From the NCBI RefSeq assembly GCF_963665055.1, contig NZ_OY762015.1, positions 310,001 through 374,000 on the forward strand: 64,000 nucleotides of DNA, written 5' to 3'. Shown one piece after another: positions 37,633 through 50,285 of this stretch. Position 1 is the first letter of the stretch, and every line of letters starts with the position of its first letter. The notes under the pieces are model-generated. The model was not told the DNA's origin. It saw only the letters and a program-made list of their open reading frames with translations, and made no database searches. The position numbers and the translations under genes are program-made. This stretch comes from an uncultured Methanobacterium sp. (GTDB lineage Archaea; Methanobacteriota; Methanobacteria; Methanobacteriales; Methanobacteriaceae).

Positions 37633-38319
37633 ATGCATATTATGGAAGGTTTTCTCCCCTGGCAATGGTGCCTTTTCTGGTACATAGTAGCTCTGCCTGT
37701 GGTGGCTTACGGTGTAGTGCAGATTAAGAAGATAACTGATGAACATCCAGAATCCAAACCGTTACTTGCAGTTTCAGGGGCATTTATATTTGTTTTATCA
37801 TCATTAAAACTACCTTCAGTTACTGGTAGTTGCTCTCATCCAACTGGTACTGGTTTAGGTGCAGTTTTATTCGGCCCAGCAGTTACCAGTGTTCTAGGAG
37901 CCATTGTACTTGTTTTCCAGGCCTTGCTCCTGGCCCATGGTGGACTGACCACTCTGGGTGCCAACATTGTCTCCATGGGAATTGTGGGACCGGTGGCAGG
38001 ATGGCTGGTCTACAGAGGAATTAAAATTGCCGGCGGACCTCCACTTGTGGGAATATTCCTGGCAGCATTCTTTGCTGATCTGTTAACCTACGTGACCACG
38101 GCAATCCAGTTATCTCTGGCATTCCCGGTACCTACCTTTACTGCAGCATTCACCAACTTCATGATAATATTCGCAGTCACCCAGATACCACTGGCTATAG
38201 CTGAGGCACTCTTAACTGTGGTGATATTTGATTACATTATGAAACTCAGACCTGACATCCTGGAACAGTTGAAGGTTATCGGACCTCGTGTTAAGGATAA
38301 AGTGAAGGAGGTGGTGTAG
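37633..38319 (+). CDS. cbiM: Cobalt ECF transporter, substrate-binding subunit
   Basis: 228 residues, about seven TM helices. It begins MHIMEGFLP, the N-terminal metal-binding loop of CbiM/NikM (Met1-His2), and carries SVTGSCSHPTGTGLGA, the conserved second metal-loop region. With CbiN, CbiQ and CbiO it imports Co2+ for cobamide synthesis, needed for methyltransfer in methanogenesis. The SD AGGAGG is strong. The stop abuts the cbiN ATG. NikM is closely related, but the gene order and CbiN favour cobalt. Confidence 0.93.
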   Translation: MHIMEGFLPWQWCLFWYIVALPVVAYGVVQIKKITDEHPESKPLLAVSGAFIFVLSSLKLPSVTGSCSHPTGTGLGAVLFGPAVTSVLGAIVLVFQALLLAHGGLTTLGANIVSMGIVGPVAGWLVYRGIKIAGGPPLVGIFLAAFFADLLTYVTTAIQLSLAFPVPTFTAAFTNFMIIFAVTQIPLAIAEALLTVVIFDYIMKLRPDILEQLKVIGPRVKDKVKEVV

Positions 38320-38676
38320 ATGGAGAGTAAGTACTACATCCTCATCCTAGCCCTGGTGGCTTTAATCGCCATCATACCCCTAGCCATGTACAATGGGATG
38401 GGTGAAGATCAGGGTTACTTTGGTGGATCTGATGATTCTGCAAGTACAGTTATAGAGGAAACTGGATACCAACCCTGGTTCAGTTCCATCTGGAAACCTC
38501 CCAGCGGTGAAATTGAAAGCCTTCTCTTTGCACTTCAGGCTGCTATAGGTGCTATTATAATTGGTTACATCCTGGGATACTATACTGGGCAGGCAAAGGA
38601 ACGTAAGAGGATTGAAAAAGAAATTAAAGCTAAATCAGGTTTGAATGGATCGGGAAAAACAGAACCTGAAAACTAA
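38320..38676 (+). CDS. cbiN: Cobalt transport protein CbiN
   Basis: 118 residues with two TM helices (about 6-24 and 65-88) and an extracellular loop containing GYQPWFSSIWKPPSGEIESLLFALQAAIGA, as in CbiN. It starts one base after the cbiM stop, SD AAGGAGGTGG. CbiN helps load metal into CbiM. The C-terminal tail (KERKRIEKEIKAK) is charged and cytoplasmic. Confidence 0.92.
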   Translation: MESKYYILILALVALIAIIPLAMYNGMGEDQGYFGGSDDSASTVIEETGYQPWFSSIWKPPSGEIESLLFALQAAIGAIIIGYILGYYTGQAKERKRIEKEIKAKSGLNGSGKTEPEN

Positions 38677-38800
38677 AAAAATAGGTACGGGTAAAGGTGA
38701 ATCAGTACTAAAGTAAACTGGAAAATATATAAAGTAAAACATATTAAATAGAATTTGAATATGTTTAAAGTAACTTTGTACTGATTGCAGGTGTAGGTTA

Positions 38801-39589
38801 ATGTTTGAAAACACTCTGGATAACTACGCACACTCCAATGGCCTTCGAGATATCAACACTCTCTTTAAGGTTTTGTTTGGAATTTCAACCATGCTGGTGA
38901 GCCTGATATCCACATCACCCATAGTACCTTTACTTATAACTATTTGTATGTCTTTTTTAATTATCTTCCAGGCCAAAATCCCATGGAAATTTTACCTTAA
39001 ATTTTTAACCATCCCCCTTACCTTTGGATTAATATCCTTTGTGTTCATGTCCCTTTTCTTTGGTGTAGGGACCCACATCCTGGATCTGGGAATATTCAAC
39101 CTAGCAGTTACTGAGGATGGTTTCAATTTGGGTCTGCTTCTTTTTGCCAGGGTAATGGGTGGTTTCACCTGCATGGCCTTCCTGGCACTCACCATTCCCA
39201 TGACCGAATTATTCAGTGAACTGGAACGCATTAAAATTCCCCAGATAATCACTGAACTGGCCATGTTAATGTACCGTTTCATATTCCTCTTTTTAGATGA
39301 AGGTATCAACATGTACCATGCCCAGGAAACACGTTTAGGATATTCATCCTACAAAAAATCATTCAAATCAATGGGAATGCTGGGAAGCAACCTGTTTATC
39401 CGAACCTGGGTGAAGGGTGAACAGGCACATCTGGCCATGGAATCCAGATGCTATGATGGTTCCATTAAAACAATGAAAGAACCTGAAAGCATAAAAAGCA
39501 TAGGAATTCTTAATATATCTTTACTCATACTTTTTGAGGCATGTCTTATTTTTGTAGTCTATTTAACTGGAAACTTCACCGTAATTTAA
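38801..39589 (+). CDS. cbiQ: Cobalt ECF transporter T component
   Basis: 262 residues, about six TM helices. The coupling region has the two family motifs with short A-R-G-like signatures (FSELERIKIPQIITELAMLMYRF; MYHAQETRLGYSSYKKSFKSMGMLG). It links CbiM to the CbiO ATPase. A 124-bp gap separates it from cbiN; no separate promoter is obvious. Confidence 0.92.
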   Translation: MFENTLDNYAHSNGLRDINTLFKVLFGISTMLVSLISTSPIVPLLITICMSFLIIFQAKIPWKFYLKFLTIPLTFGLISFVFMSLFFGVGTHILDLGIFNLAVTEDGFNLGLLLFARVMGGFTCMAFLALTIPMTELFSELERIKIPQIITELAMLMYRFIFLFLDEGINMYHAQETRLGYSSYKKSFKSMGMLGSNLFIRTWVKGEQAHLAMESRCYDGSIKTMKEPESIKSIGILNISLLILFEACLIFVVYLTGNFTVI

Positions 39590-39721
39590 GTATGAAACCT
39601 AATTTAAGTATGGAATATTTCAGGGAGATTCTGGTTAAAGTGGATGTGGTGAAACTGTGTATTACTTAATACTTAAAGAAAAGGTGAGAATGTATTACAA
39701 TTATTAATGTGGTAGATAATC

Positions 39722-40561
39722 ATGAATGTAGTTGAAACAGTGGATGTCACTTACCAGTATCCTGATGGAACCAAAGCACTCAATGAAATAAATTTCACTG
39801 CCCCCGATGGCAAGATCATTGCACTTTTAGGTCCCAATGGTGCTGGAAAATCCACCTTATTTTTACATTTTAACGGAATCTTAAAACCCACCTCCGGGTA
39901 TGTGAAAATAGAGGGAAATCCAGTAAATTATGAAAGAAAAGGATTAAAAAAGTTAAGGCAGAGAATTGGAATTGTTTTTCAAAATCCGGATGATCAACTT
40001 TTTGCCCCTACAGTTGCCGAAGATGTGGCATTTGGTCCCTTGAACCTGGATCTCCCCAAGGAAGAAGTTGAATCCCGGGTTGAGGAAGCCCTGAAACGTG
40101 TTGGAATGGAAGGTTTTGAGAATAAACCTCCACATCACTTGAGTGGTGGACAAAAAAAGCGGGTGGCAATTGCAGGAATTCTGGCAATGCAGCCCAAGAT
40201 AATGGTTCTGGATGAACCTACCAGTGGTCTTGATCCAAGGGGCGCATCCCAGATAATGAAATTACTCTACAAACTCAACCGGGAAGGACTTACCATTATC
40301 ATATCCACCCACGATGTTGATCTGGTCCCACTTTACGCTTACCAGGTCTACATAATCCGTGAAGGCAATATAATTAAGGAGGGATCACCTCAGAATGTTT
40401 TTGCTGATGTGGAAACCATCAGAAAAGCTAACCTCCGCCTGCCCAGAATTGCCCATCTCATGGAAATACTTCAAAAAAAGGATAACCTCCCCTTTGATAA
40501 ACCATATCCCTTAACCATTGGAGAGGCCCGTCAAAAACTTTTAAAAGAATTTGGAGACTGA
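39722..40561 (+). CDS. cbiO: Cobalt ECF transporter ATPase
   Basis: 279 residues, a complete ABC ATPase: Walker A GPNGAGKST, Q loop VFQNPDDQLF (ECF-typical), signature LSGGQKKR, Walker B IMVLDEPTSGLDP and switch His in STHDVD. It powers cobalt import with the three preceding gene products. The start MNVVETVDVTYQYPDG matches the family; no strong SD is seen close to the ATG. Confidence 0.93.
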   Translation: MNVVETVDVTYQYPDGTKALNEINFTAPDGKIIALLGPNGAGKSTLFLHFNGILKPTSGYVKIEGNPVNYERKGLKKLRQRIGIVFQNPDDQLFAPTVAEDVAFGPLNLDLPKEEVESRVEEALKRVGMEGFENKPPHHLSGGQKKRVAIAGILAMQPKIMVLDEPTSGLDPRGASQIMKLLYKLNREGLTIIISTHDVDLVPLYAYQVYIIREGNIIKEGSPQNVFADVETIRKANLRLPRIAHLMEILQKKDNLPFDKPYPLTIGEARQKLLKEFGD

Positions 40562-40615
40562 ATTCTTATTTTTTTCCTATTTTCATCTGGAATATGCGGT
40601 TATAATTGAGAAAAT

Positions 40616-41197
40616 TCATTCAATATCCTGTAAAAACTGTATTGCCCGTTGCCATAACAATTCAGATGATTTTCTGTTGTAATCTTCTGAATCTGGATCA
40701 GCAAACAGGTGTCCTGTGACAGGATACTCAAAATAGTCATAACTGGCGCCAGATTGATGAACACTCTTTGAAAATTCATCGATAAATTGTTGATTTTTCC
40801 ACGGATCATTAGCTGCATAATGAACCTGAACAGGGACACTTGATGGCCACCTTTCAATACCAATCATATTAAGAGGTAAAGCAGCGTGAAATAAAAGACA
40901 TCCCTTTGCACCAGGCTTTGTTCCAGCAAGTAACTCAGCCGACGTTCCCCCATTGGAAAATCCTGCATAAACTGTTTCACTGGGAAAATCTTTAACTGAA
41001 GAAATGGTACGAGACACCATTTCTTGGATTCCAATTTCCTCAAATTTTTCGAGTGCTTGTTCCATATCATCAAATGTTTCGCCATTATAAAGATCTGGAG
41101 TGAGAACATTATGTCCTTTACCTTTTAACATTTCTGCAGCTTCAATTATTCCCCTTCGAAGCCCTAAAACTGAATGAAAGATTACTATATTCGCCAT
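40616..41197 (-). CDS. Dienelactone hydrolase family protein
   Basis: About 193 residues from ATG 41197 (GGAG 8 bases upstream; the GTG at 41209 is less likely). It has an alpha/beta-hydrolase fold: strand NIVIFHSVLGL, nucleophile elbow GFSNGG, acid in VHYAANDPW, and His in YPVTGHLF. The nucleophile is Ser where true dienelactone hydrolases have Cys, so it is probably an esterase with another substrate. It lies just downstream of the homocysteine genes in the same direction (gap 18 bp) and may be read with them. Confidence 0.8.
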   Translation of the reverse strand: MANIVIFHSVLGLRRGIIEAAEMLKGKGHNVLTPDLYNGETFDDMEQALEKFEEIGIQEMVSRTISSVKDFPSETVYAGFSNGGTSAELLAGTKPGAKGCLLFHAALPLNMIGIERWPSSVPVQVHYAANDPWKNQQFIDEFSKSVHQSGASYDYFEYPVTGHLFADPDSEDYNRKSSELLWQRAIQFLQDIE

Positions 41198-41215
41198 AAA
41201 TTGCTCCACTTTTAA

Positions 41216-41602
41216 TTAATCTGCAATCTTAATGGCCTTGGTAGGGCAGGAAGTGGTGCAGAATCCGCAACCAATGCACTTCTGGTTATCCAGTTCCACA
41301 GTCCAGTCTTCCTCCATTTTAATGGCATTTACTGGACAGAGGCTTATGCATTCACCACAATCCATGCATTTGTCCTCATCCTTTTTAACCACTTTCTTGA
41401 TGGGATTAAGCTGGATACCCTCCTTCTCCATGTACTTGATTCCTTCTTCTGCCTCGCTTCCACTGATCTCAATGAGCATTTTACCACCTTTGGGGGTGAT
41501 ATCTGCCTTGAGTATGTTGAAGGTCACGTCGAAGTTTTTTATCAGGTCCGAGATCACAGTCTTATTCACGATACTGGGGGAAAAGTTAAGCCAGGCTTTC
41601 AT
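41216..41602 (-). CDS. NIL-domain ferredoxin partner of homocysteine synthesis
   Basis: 128 residues. Residues 1-72 are a NIL domain (MKAWLNFSPSIVNKTVISDL ... GGKMLIEISGSEAEEGI). Residues 78-125 hold two 4Fe-4S motifs, CMDCGECISLCP and CIGCGFCTTSCP. It is the counterpart of Methanosarcina acetivorans MA1822, which works with MA1821 to make homocysteine from aspartate semialdehyde and sulfide. The ATG overlaps the stop of the DUF39 gene (ATGA), so the two are co-translated. Confidence 0.9.
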   Translation of the reverse strand: MKAWLNFSPSIVNKTVISDLIKNFDVTFNILKADITPKGGKMLIEISGSEAEEGIKYMEKEGIQLNPIKKVVKKDEDKCMDCGECISLCPVNAIKMEEDWTVELDNQKCIGCGFCTTSCPTKAIKIAD

Positions 41603-43158
41603 TGGGAACCACCTTCCTTGTTATTTTGGGAACAAATTAATCTGGAAATATCCTCCGCAGTGATCATACCCTTAACCCTGTTTTCCCGGTCCACTATGGG
41701 CACACCGGATATTTCATGTTTATCAATGCGTCGAGCAACCAGCTCCACTGGTTCATCCTCCATGGCAACAATAACCTTCTTGGTCATTACATCGGTGAGC
41801 TTCCGGCTATCCTTGGCCACTGCATGGGCAATATCCCAGCTGGTTACAATACCCATGAGGCGGTCTGCATGGTCCACCACCGGAAGGTGGTTGATGTTGT
41901 TTTCCACCATTTTCCGGGCAACACCAGAAATAGCCTCTTCAGCACGGGCAGTGATCACCGGTTTGATCTTCAAATCCTGCACCATAATGGATGGCCGTTT
42001 AATCTCAAGAGGTTTGACTGTGCATCCTGAGGATGGAAGGTTATTAACTGGATGGGTCAAGAAGAATTCACCATTATCAATCCATTTTTTAAGTTCCTCT
42101 GCTATTTTCAGTGCCTTTTTTAAGGATGATAACGGGGATGTCTGTACTTCATTTCCATTGATTTCAATATTACCGGTTCGAAGTTCCTGGTAATTGGTTT
42201 CCATAATAGCAGGACGGCTTCGGCGGGGAACACCATAATCATAAATATTGCAGGTTATATCTGCATCACTGATACCGGTACGACGGGCAATATCCTCATT
42301 TAAAACTGGAATGGGAATACCAGCACCTACATAGAGAGTGGGACCGTATTTGGGCATGGTAGCTCCCCGAAGATAATCTGCATTCATCTTTTTAAGGTCA
42401 CCCATGAGCATCAGTGTACCTGCTGAATTTACAGGAACACCATTCCTGCGCTCACCATCAGTGGCGTGCTGAGTTCCCTCCCCCATAATATAACCCTGAC
42501 TTCCACACAGGAATATCCTGGTACCCATACCAATGGTCTGGAAGTAGGGATCATTTAAAAGTGGGCTGAGCTCCCCAGCACTGGAGTAACTCACATTACC
42601 CATCTGGGGTAGGAGGGTGCCCATGTAAGTGTAAATAGTTTCCTCAGTGGAGTTGGTGGCTGCAGCGTAGTTCTGGTAACAGTTCCTGGGGTTAACCATA
42701 ACTGCCTGGTTAAGGTTTTCCAGACTGAGGAATGTGTGAACATCAGTACGGGGATAACAATCCGTTCCATAGGCTTCTGCCACCAGTTCAACCTCTTTTC
42801 CCCTGACCAGATCTTCCAGAAGATGAGCACCACCATAATCTAAGCCAATATCAGGGTTACGATGAGGTTGAGTGGCCCCAACATAGGCATCCACAGCAGC
42901 CAGACCAGAATAGGCTTCCACACCATTTAAGTAGGTACGACTCATTTTGATGGGTGGATCAGAGTGTCCGAAGTTGAAGAATGCACCGGAAGAACACATA
43001 GCACCAAATGTACCGGTGGTGACAACATCCACCTCTTCTGCAGCTTCTCCTGCACCATTTTCCTGCACAATACGGGTCATCTCAACCGCAGTAACCACAA
43101 CTGCGTCCCCGTCTTTAATTTTTTGGTTTATTTCATCTATGGTCTTCACTTTTTTCAC
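41599..43158 (-). CDS. DUF39 homocysteine-synthesis protein (aspartate semialdehyde sulfurtransferase) with CBS pair
   Basis: 519 residues. Residues 1-370 are the HcyBio/DUF39 domain (VVTTGTFGAMCSSGAFFNFG, GTDCYPRTDVHTF, NPRNCYQNYAAATNS, FLCGSQGYIMGEGTQH), with several conserved Cys residues that could carry sulfur. Residues 395-510 are two CBS domains. The MA1821 family makes L-homocysteine from aspartate semialdehyde and sulfide, replacing the O-acetylhomoserine route. The CBS pair may tune activity by a nucleotide or SAM. It overlaps the NIL-ferredoxin gene. Confidence 0.9.
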   Translation of the reverse strand: MKKVKTIDEINQKIKDGDAVVVTAVEMTRIVQENGAGEAAEEVDVVTTGTFGAMCSSGAFFNFGHSDPPIKMSRTYLNGVEAYSGLAAVDAYVGATQPHRNPDIGLDYGGAHLLEDLVRGKEVELVAEAYGTDCYPRTDVHTFLSLENLNQAVMVNPRNCYQNYAAATNSTEETIYTYMGTLLPQMGNVSYSSAGELSPLLNDPYFQTIGMGTRIFLCGSQGYIMGEGTQHATDGERRNGVPVNSAGTLMLMGDLKKMNADYLRGATMPKYGPTLYVGAGIPIPVLNEDIARRTGISDADITCNIYDYGVPRRSRPAIMETNYQELRTGNIEINGNEVQTSPLSSLKKALKIAEELKKWIDNGEFFLTHPVNNLPSSGCTVKPLEIKRPSIMVQDLKIKPVITARAEEAISGVARKMVENNINHLPVVDHADRLMGIVTSWDIAHAVAKDSRKLTDVMTKKVIVAMEDEPVELVARRIDKHEISGVPIVDRENRVKGMITAEDISRLICSQNNKEGGSQ

Positions 43159-43449
43159 ATCCGGTGCCTTTTAATAATAATAATCCCATTTGATGGGAAA
43201 GAAATAACAATATCAATGATTTCTAAGCTATTTAACCCGAACATCATATATTTATTTTTCCATAAATCAATGTTAAGAATTCAAATCATAAATCAATGTT
43301 AAGAATCCCTAATTATTATCTGGAATTTTATTTGTTAATGATTCACTTAAAGGAGTTTTATTCATTAAATGAATTTTTACTAGAGATTTCCGTTAATCAA
43401 ATCTTATTCAGTAAGATTTTCACTCATTGTGAAGTAAAATTAAAACTAT
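43159..43449. other. 290-bp spacer
   Basis: Holds the promoter of the homocysteine operon. The phrase ATAAATCAATGTTAAGAAT occurs twice, at about 43263 and 43289. Nothing else seen. Confidence 0.4.
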
Positions 43450-44019
43450 TTACTCATTAAACAGAATTCCTTTCAGTTCCTCTAAATTAATGGTTATCAA
43501 GTGCTCGGCTTTAGGTTCTGCCAGTATTTTAAACTGTTCCAGTTCGGTTTCCAAATAGAGCTCGTTTAACACATTCTGAAGTTCGGGAACTGGTTTGTTG
43601 ATGATTCTCCTTATGTCCTCTAAGTTTTCATCAGTTAACTTGGGTACATATGCCCTTATCCCTTCTTCGTATGCTTCGACCCCGTTTATGTCCTTGGAAA
43701 CATAATCATTAATTACAAATGTGGGCATGGACTCCACTCCACGCAGTATCCTCCACATATCATTGGTTTTAACCTTCACTCCCAACAATTCCTCCACACA
43801 TTTGGCTGCCATTTTGGCCCGGTCATTACTTCCACGACCATACACTACCGAGGCAAGAACCACACCTATTAAAACAGCGAAAAACACGTATAATTGATGT
43901 TCACCAAGAGATGAAAGAGGATATCCTGCAAAATAGAATATAATGCCTACAAAGAATGCAGTTCCAGCTATGAATGTTAAAACTGCTAAAATAATTGCGA
44001 TTGGTTTATTTTCGATCAA
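43450..44019 (-). CDS. Unknown membrane-anchored protein
   Basis: 189 residues. Two N-terminal TM helices (about 8-30 and 40-60) precede a soluble alpha/beta domain (KMAAKCVEELLGVKVKTNDM ... DVSKD ... NLEELKGILF). No known family recognised. GGGCTTTATATATAAATAAA upstream (44043-44063, read on the minus strand) provides a TATA box about 30 bp before the start, so the leader is short. It is divergent from tldD. Confidence 0.65.
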   Translation of the reverse strand: MIENKPIAIILAVLTFIAGTAFFVGIIFYFAGYPLSSLGEHQLYVFFAVLIGVVLASVVYGRGSNDRAKMAAKCVEELLGVKVKTNDMWRILRGVESMPTFVINDYVSKDINGVEAYEEGIRAYVPKLTDENLEDIRRIINKPVPELQNVLNELYLETELEQFKILAEPKAEHLITINLEELKGILFNE

Positions 44020-44163
44020 TTCTTACACCCTTTACTATCATTTCACTGTTTATTTATATATAAAGCCCTAAATTTAATTAATCTTTTAACTAAATTAATT
44101 GATCCTTAAATATTGATCTTTAAAATTATATGTCAAGAAGAACATATTAAAAGTGGAGATAAC

Positions 44164-45537
<1,374 letters not shown>

Positions 45538-45654
45538 GATAAATATCAACTACTGGATTCATTTGAGGTAATTCACTGCTGCATTGACCAGTTGGGATAA
45601 AAATCAACTTCTGGGCGGTTCGGTGAGGTAAAAATCAACATTTGGAGGGATATC

Positions 45655-46215
45655 GTGATAAGTGAGGAAGAAGGGGAATTTCTGGTAAAATTAGCAAGAA
45701 ACGCCATTGAAACCTACATTACTCTTAAAGAGATCATAAAAGTTCCTGATGATCTAGATCCCATCTTAAATGCGGAAATGGGGGCATTTGTAACCTTAAC
45801 CCGTAATGGGGATTTAAGGGGTTGCATTGGATACCCAGAACCAGTAAAACCTCTTGCCCAGGCAGTGGTGGAAGTGGCTATAAGTGCAGCCACCGGAGAC
45901 CCCAGGTTCCCCCCAGTCACCGCAGCAGAGCTGAAGGAGATCCAGGTGGAAGTCAGTGTGCTCACCAAACCAGAAATGATTGAAGTTCAAAAACCTTCCG
46001 AGTATCTGGAAAAGGTAGAAGTGGGCAGGGATGGGCTCATTGTGGAGAGGGGAATGTACCGTGGGCTGCTGCTACCCCAGGTTCCAGTGGAGTGGAACTG
46101 GGATGTTGAAGACTTCCTGGCCAACACTTGTATGAAAGCTGGTTTACCTTCGGACTGCTGGCTAGATGAAGGTGTGAAAATGTTCAGTTTCCAATCCCAG
46201 ATTTTTTCTGAGTAG
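45655..46215 (+). CDS. AMMECR1 domain protein
   Basis: 186 residues with the family signature LRGCIGYPEPVKPLAQAV and FPPVTAAELKEIQVEVSVLT, GLIVERGMYRGLLLPQVP, and NTCMKAGLPSDCWLD at the end. The start is GTG with GGAGGGAT 5-6 bases upstream. The family is conserved from archaea to man; its biochemistry is unresolved, though in archaea it often sits beside MEMO or radical-SAM genes. Here neither is present. Confidence 0.92.
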   Translation: MISEEEGEFLVKLARNAIETYITLKEIIKVPDDLDPILNAEMGAFVTLTRNGDLRGCIGYPEPVKPLAQAVVEVAISAATGDPRFPPVTAAELKEIQVEVSVLTKPEMIEVQKPSEYLEKVEVGRDGLIVERGMYRGLLLPQVPVEWNWDVEDFLANTCMKAGLPSDCWLDEGVKMFSFQSQIFSE

Positions 46216-46282
46216 TAACGATGTATTAATGTAGATTCATGTATTGAAAAAAAGAGTTTGGTCTAATCCTAAAAATTCTTAA

Positions 46283-46462
46283 AAACCTTCAGATATCCCA
46301 CTAAAAACCTTCTGATATCTCATTATGAACCTTCTTATATCCCTTTTAAAACCTTCTGATATCTCATTATGAACCTTCTTATATCCCTTTTAAAACCTTC
46401 TGATATCTCATTATGAACCTTCTTATATCCCTTTTAAAACCTCCAGATATACCATTATAAAA
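46283..46462. repeat. Tandem 44-bp repeat built of two 22-bp halves
   Basis: The half-units AACCTTCTGATATCTCATTA and AACCTTCTTATATCCCTTTT alternate. ACCTTCTGATATCT occurs at 46307, 46351 and 46395, exactly 44 bp apart, with worn copies at both ends (CCTTCAGATATCCC, CCTCCAGATATACC). Inner copies are identical. Confidence 0.85.
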
Positions 46463-46692
46463 TAAACTTTTTTCACTGAACAATTGGGTATTCAAATTGA
46501 ATTAGTGATATTATAAATAAGAACAGAAACAATATTTTAGTACTATACTCATTATTATTATAGGAATATTTAGGAAATAATTAAAGAATTAAGATTTAAG
46601 GGATTATGGAATAATTTTTTAAGGAAAAGTAATTAGTAAAAAGTAGATATTAAATATCATTTAAACTTATTATTGTTCTTAAAAACGTTTTA

Positions 46693-46708
46693 AAAGATTA
46701 TAATCTTT
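46693..46708. promoter_or_regulatory. 16-bp palindrome AAAGATTATAATCTTT
   Basis: A perfect 16-bp palindrome about 100 bp upstream of NOG1. Symmetry suggests a protein-binding site, but AT-rich palindromes also occur by chance. Confidence 0.3.
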
Positions 46709-46806
46709 TAAGGTCTAAACTAATCCCATATAATCTATAATCTAATCCTAATAAGAACATATCATAAATTAACGAAACCATCATAAATTAAGAAAAATGT
46801 GAAATA

Positions 46807-47823
46807 ATGTTTTTACCTAACATACCCACCTCCGAGGAAGTAATTGACAAAGCATTCCGTCGGGCAAAAAAAGCTGCGGCCCGGGTCCGAACATCCAAGA
46901 TCCACCGACAGCACAAATCAAAACGAATAGAAGAAGTACGAGTCCAGACCGCCTGTCAGGTGATTAAAGACACCTTTGAGGAAATTCTGGAAAAAACACC
47001 CCATGTGGAAGAACTCCCCATGTTTTACCAGGACTACATCGATGTAGCGGTGGGTGTTGATGAACTTAAAAAATCACTGGGAGCATTGAACTGGGCTAAC
47101 GGAGTTTTAGAAAAACTACAGAACCAGTACACCTTTAAAATACGAAGATCACCTCCTGAAAACGCTTCACAGGTAAGAAGAGCTGCATTTGGGAGGATAT
47201 CCTCTGTAGTGAAGCGTATAAGTGATGAACTTGACTTTTTAAACTATGCCAAACAGAAGCTGCGAAACGTCCCAACAGTGGACACCGATGCCACCACTGC
47301 AGTTATTGCTGGATTTCCCAATGTGGGAAAATCAACACTCCTGCGGCAGATCACCAATGCAGAACCAGAAGTAGCAGACTACCCATTCACCACCAAAGGA
47401 ATTCAAATTGGACACTTCGAACTTCGCTGGCAGAAGTACCAGATCATCGACACTCCTGGGCTTCTGGACCGTCCAGTGCAGGAAATGAACCAGATAGAGC
47501 TCAATGCTATGGTAGCATTGGAACATCTGGCAGATCTCATCCTTTTCATATTTGATCCATCACAAACCTCGGGATTCCCTGTGGAAAACCAGGTAAACCT
47601 GTATTGGGAGATAAAAAAGATATTCAGAAACACTCCAGTTCGTTCACTCTTCAATAAAATGGATCTGGTAGATGATGAAGAAAACATTAAGTACATTGAA
47701 CAACATATTGATACTAGTGATAAGCCCCTGATGGTCGCTGCCTCTGAAGGTAGTGGTATATCAGAGATAATTAAAATATTAGAGGAATTCAACAGGGAAA
47801 ATAAGATTACTAGGGGAGAATAA
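46807..47823 (+). CDS. NOG1-type GTPase
   Basis: 338 residues. The NOG1 N-terminal helical domain (PTSEEVIDKAFRRAKKAAAR ... KSLGALNWANGVLEKL) is followed by an OBG-type G domain: G1 GFPNVGKST, G2 TTKG, G3 DTPG, G4 NKMD and G5 AASEGSG. NOG1 assists 50S/60S ribosome assembly at the peptidyl-transferase region. The archaeal form lacks the long eukaryotic tail, as seen here. Confidence 0.93.
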   Translation: MFLPNIPTSEEVIDKAFRRAKKAAARVRTSKIHRQHKSKRIEEVRVQTACQVIKDTFEEILEKTPHVEELPMFYQDYIDVAVGVDELKKSLGALNWANGVLEKLQNQYTFKIRRSPPENASQVRRAAFGRISSVVKRISDELDFLNYAKQKLRNVPTVDTDATTAVIAGFPNVGKSTLLRQITNAEPEVADYPFTTKGIQIGHFELRWQKYQIIDTPGLLDRPVQEMNQIELNAMVALEHLADLILFIFDPSQTSGFPVENQVNLYWEIKKIFRNTPVRSLFNKMDLVDDEENIKYIEQHIDTSDKPLMVAASEGSGISEIIKILEEFNRENKITRGE

Positions 47824-47937
47824 TTTCTCTGTAACGTTGTATAACGTTAGTTTCTTTGATTGGGGGAAATCCCAGCTTATCACATAAGAAATCTCCCTAA
47901 AATTTGGATAGTTTTAATGGTTATGTGAGGGATTTCT

Positions 47938-48603
<666 letters not shown>

Positions 48604-48938
48604 AGCAAGAGATCAAAAGTCGATTATTATTTAATCTGGGATTTTAATTTAATTCCCAGATGAACTTCTTATTTTTTAGATTATTCAATTATTAAAATAC
48701 TATACTAGTTTCCTGAATACTGATACTATCTAACTTTTAATAAATATTATCCTTAAAATAAAATTTAATGAGGGGCTTATTGTTTAAAAAAACTTTTTGA
48801 TAGCATCCCTTATTTTTTAAAATAAAACTTTTTGATGGCATCCCTTTTTGTTAAAAATAAAATTTATTGGGATTCTTTTCTTGTTAAAAATAAAATTTTT
48901 AGGATGTACTTGTTAAAAATTAGAGTGGTACCTAAAAA
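48604..48938. other. 335-bp convergent spacer with worn tandem repeats
   Basis: Between 48780 and 48925, AAAATAAAA(C/T)TTTTTGAT.GCATCCC-like units follow each other with a period of about 45 bp and growing divergence. No gene. Confidence 0.45.
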
Positions 48939-49943
<1,005 letters not shown>

Positions 49944-50285
49944 ACTAGTCCCTCAATATTTGTATAATCATAATAATCAAAGGGTTCCATTCATTTAACC
50001 CGTTGAATTTGTTTTATTAGTTAATTATCATTGTTTATTGCTACTAATTAATTGATTATCATTTTTTTTAAATCAGTTATCCATCTTTTTATCATATATT
50101 TCAATCATGCTATAATAACTTCTCCTTTTAGGTGGACTAACATTTCCAAAGTGTAAAATAGCACCACTTAACGGATGTGATATAATTTATGTTATAATTG
50201 CACTGGTTTGATGTTCTAAAAGATGTTCTAAAAGATTATGATGATTTCTATACTATCATGATCTTATTTGTTATACTTTACCTTT
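49944..50285. other. 340-bp spacer
   Basis: AT-rich sequence with the promoter of the SIS gene near 49970-50000. The phrase AGATGTTCTAAA occurs twice in tandem (about 50209-50236). Nothing coding. Confidence 0.4.

Larger units (their letters stand above)
46216..46806. other. 590-bp spacer containing a tandem repeat
   Basis: The first half holds 44-bp tandem repeats (see separate entry). The second half is AT-rich and contains the NOG1 promoter; a palindromic-looking AAAGATTATAATCTTT lies at about 46693-46708. No gene seen. Confidence 0.5.

Noticed and set aside
46283..46462. CRISPR array
   Set aside because: Units are contiguous with no unique spacers and no cas gene nearby; it is a plain tandem repeat.
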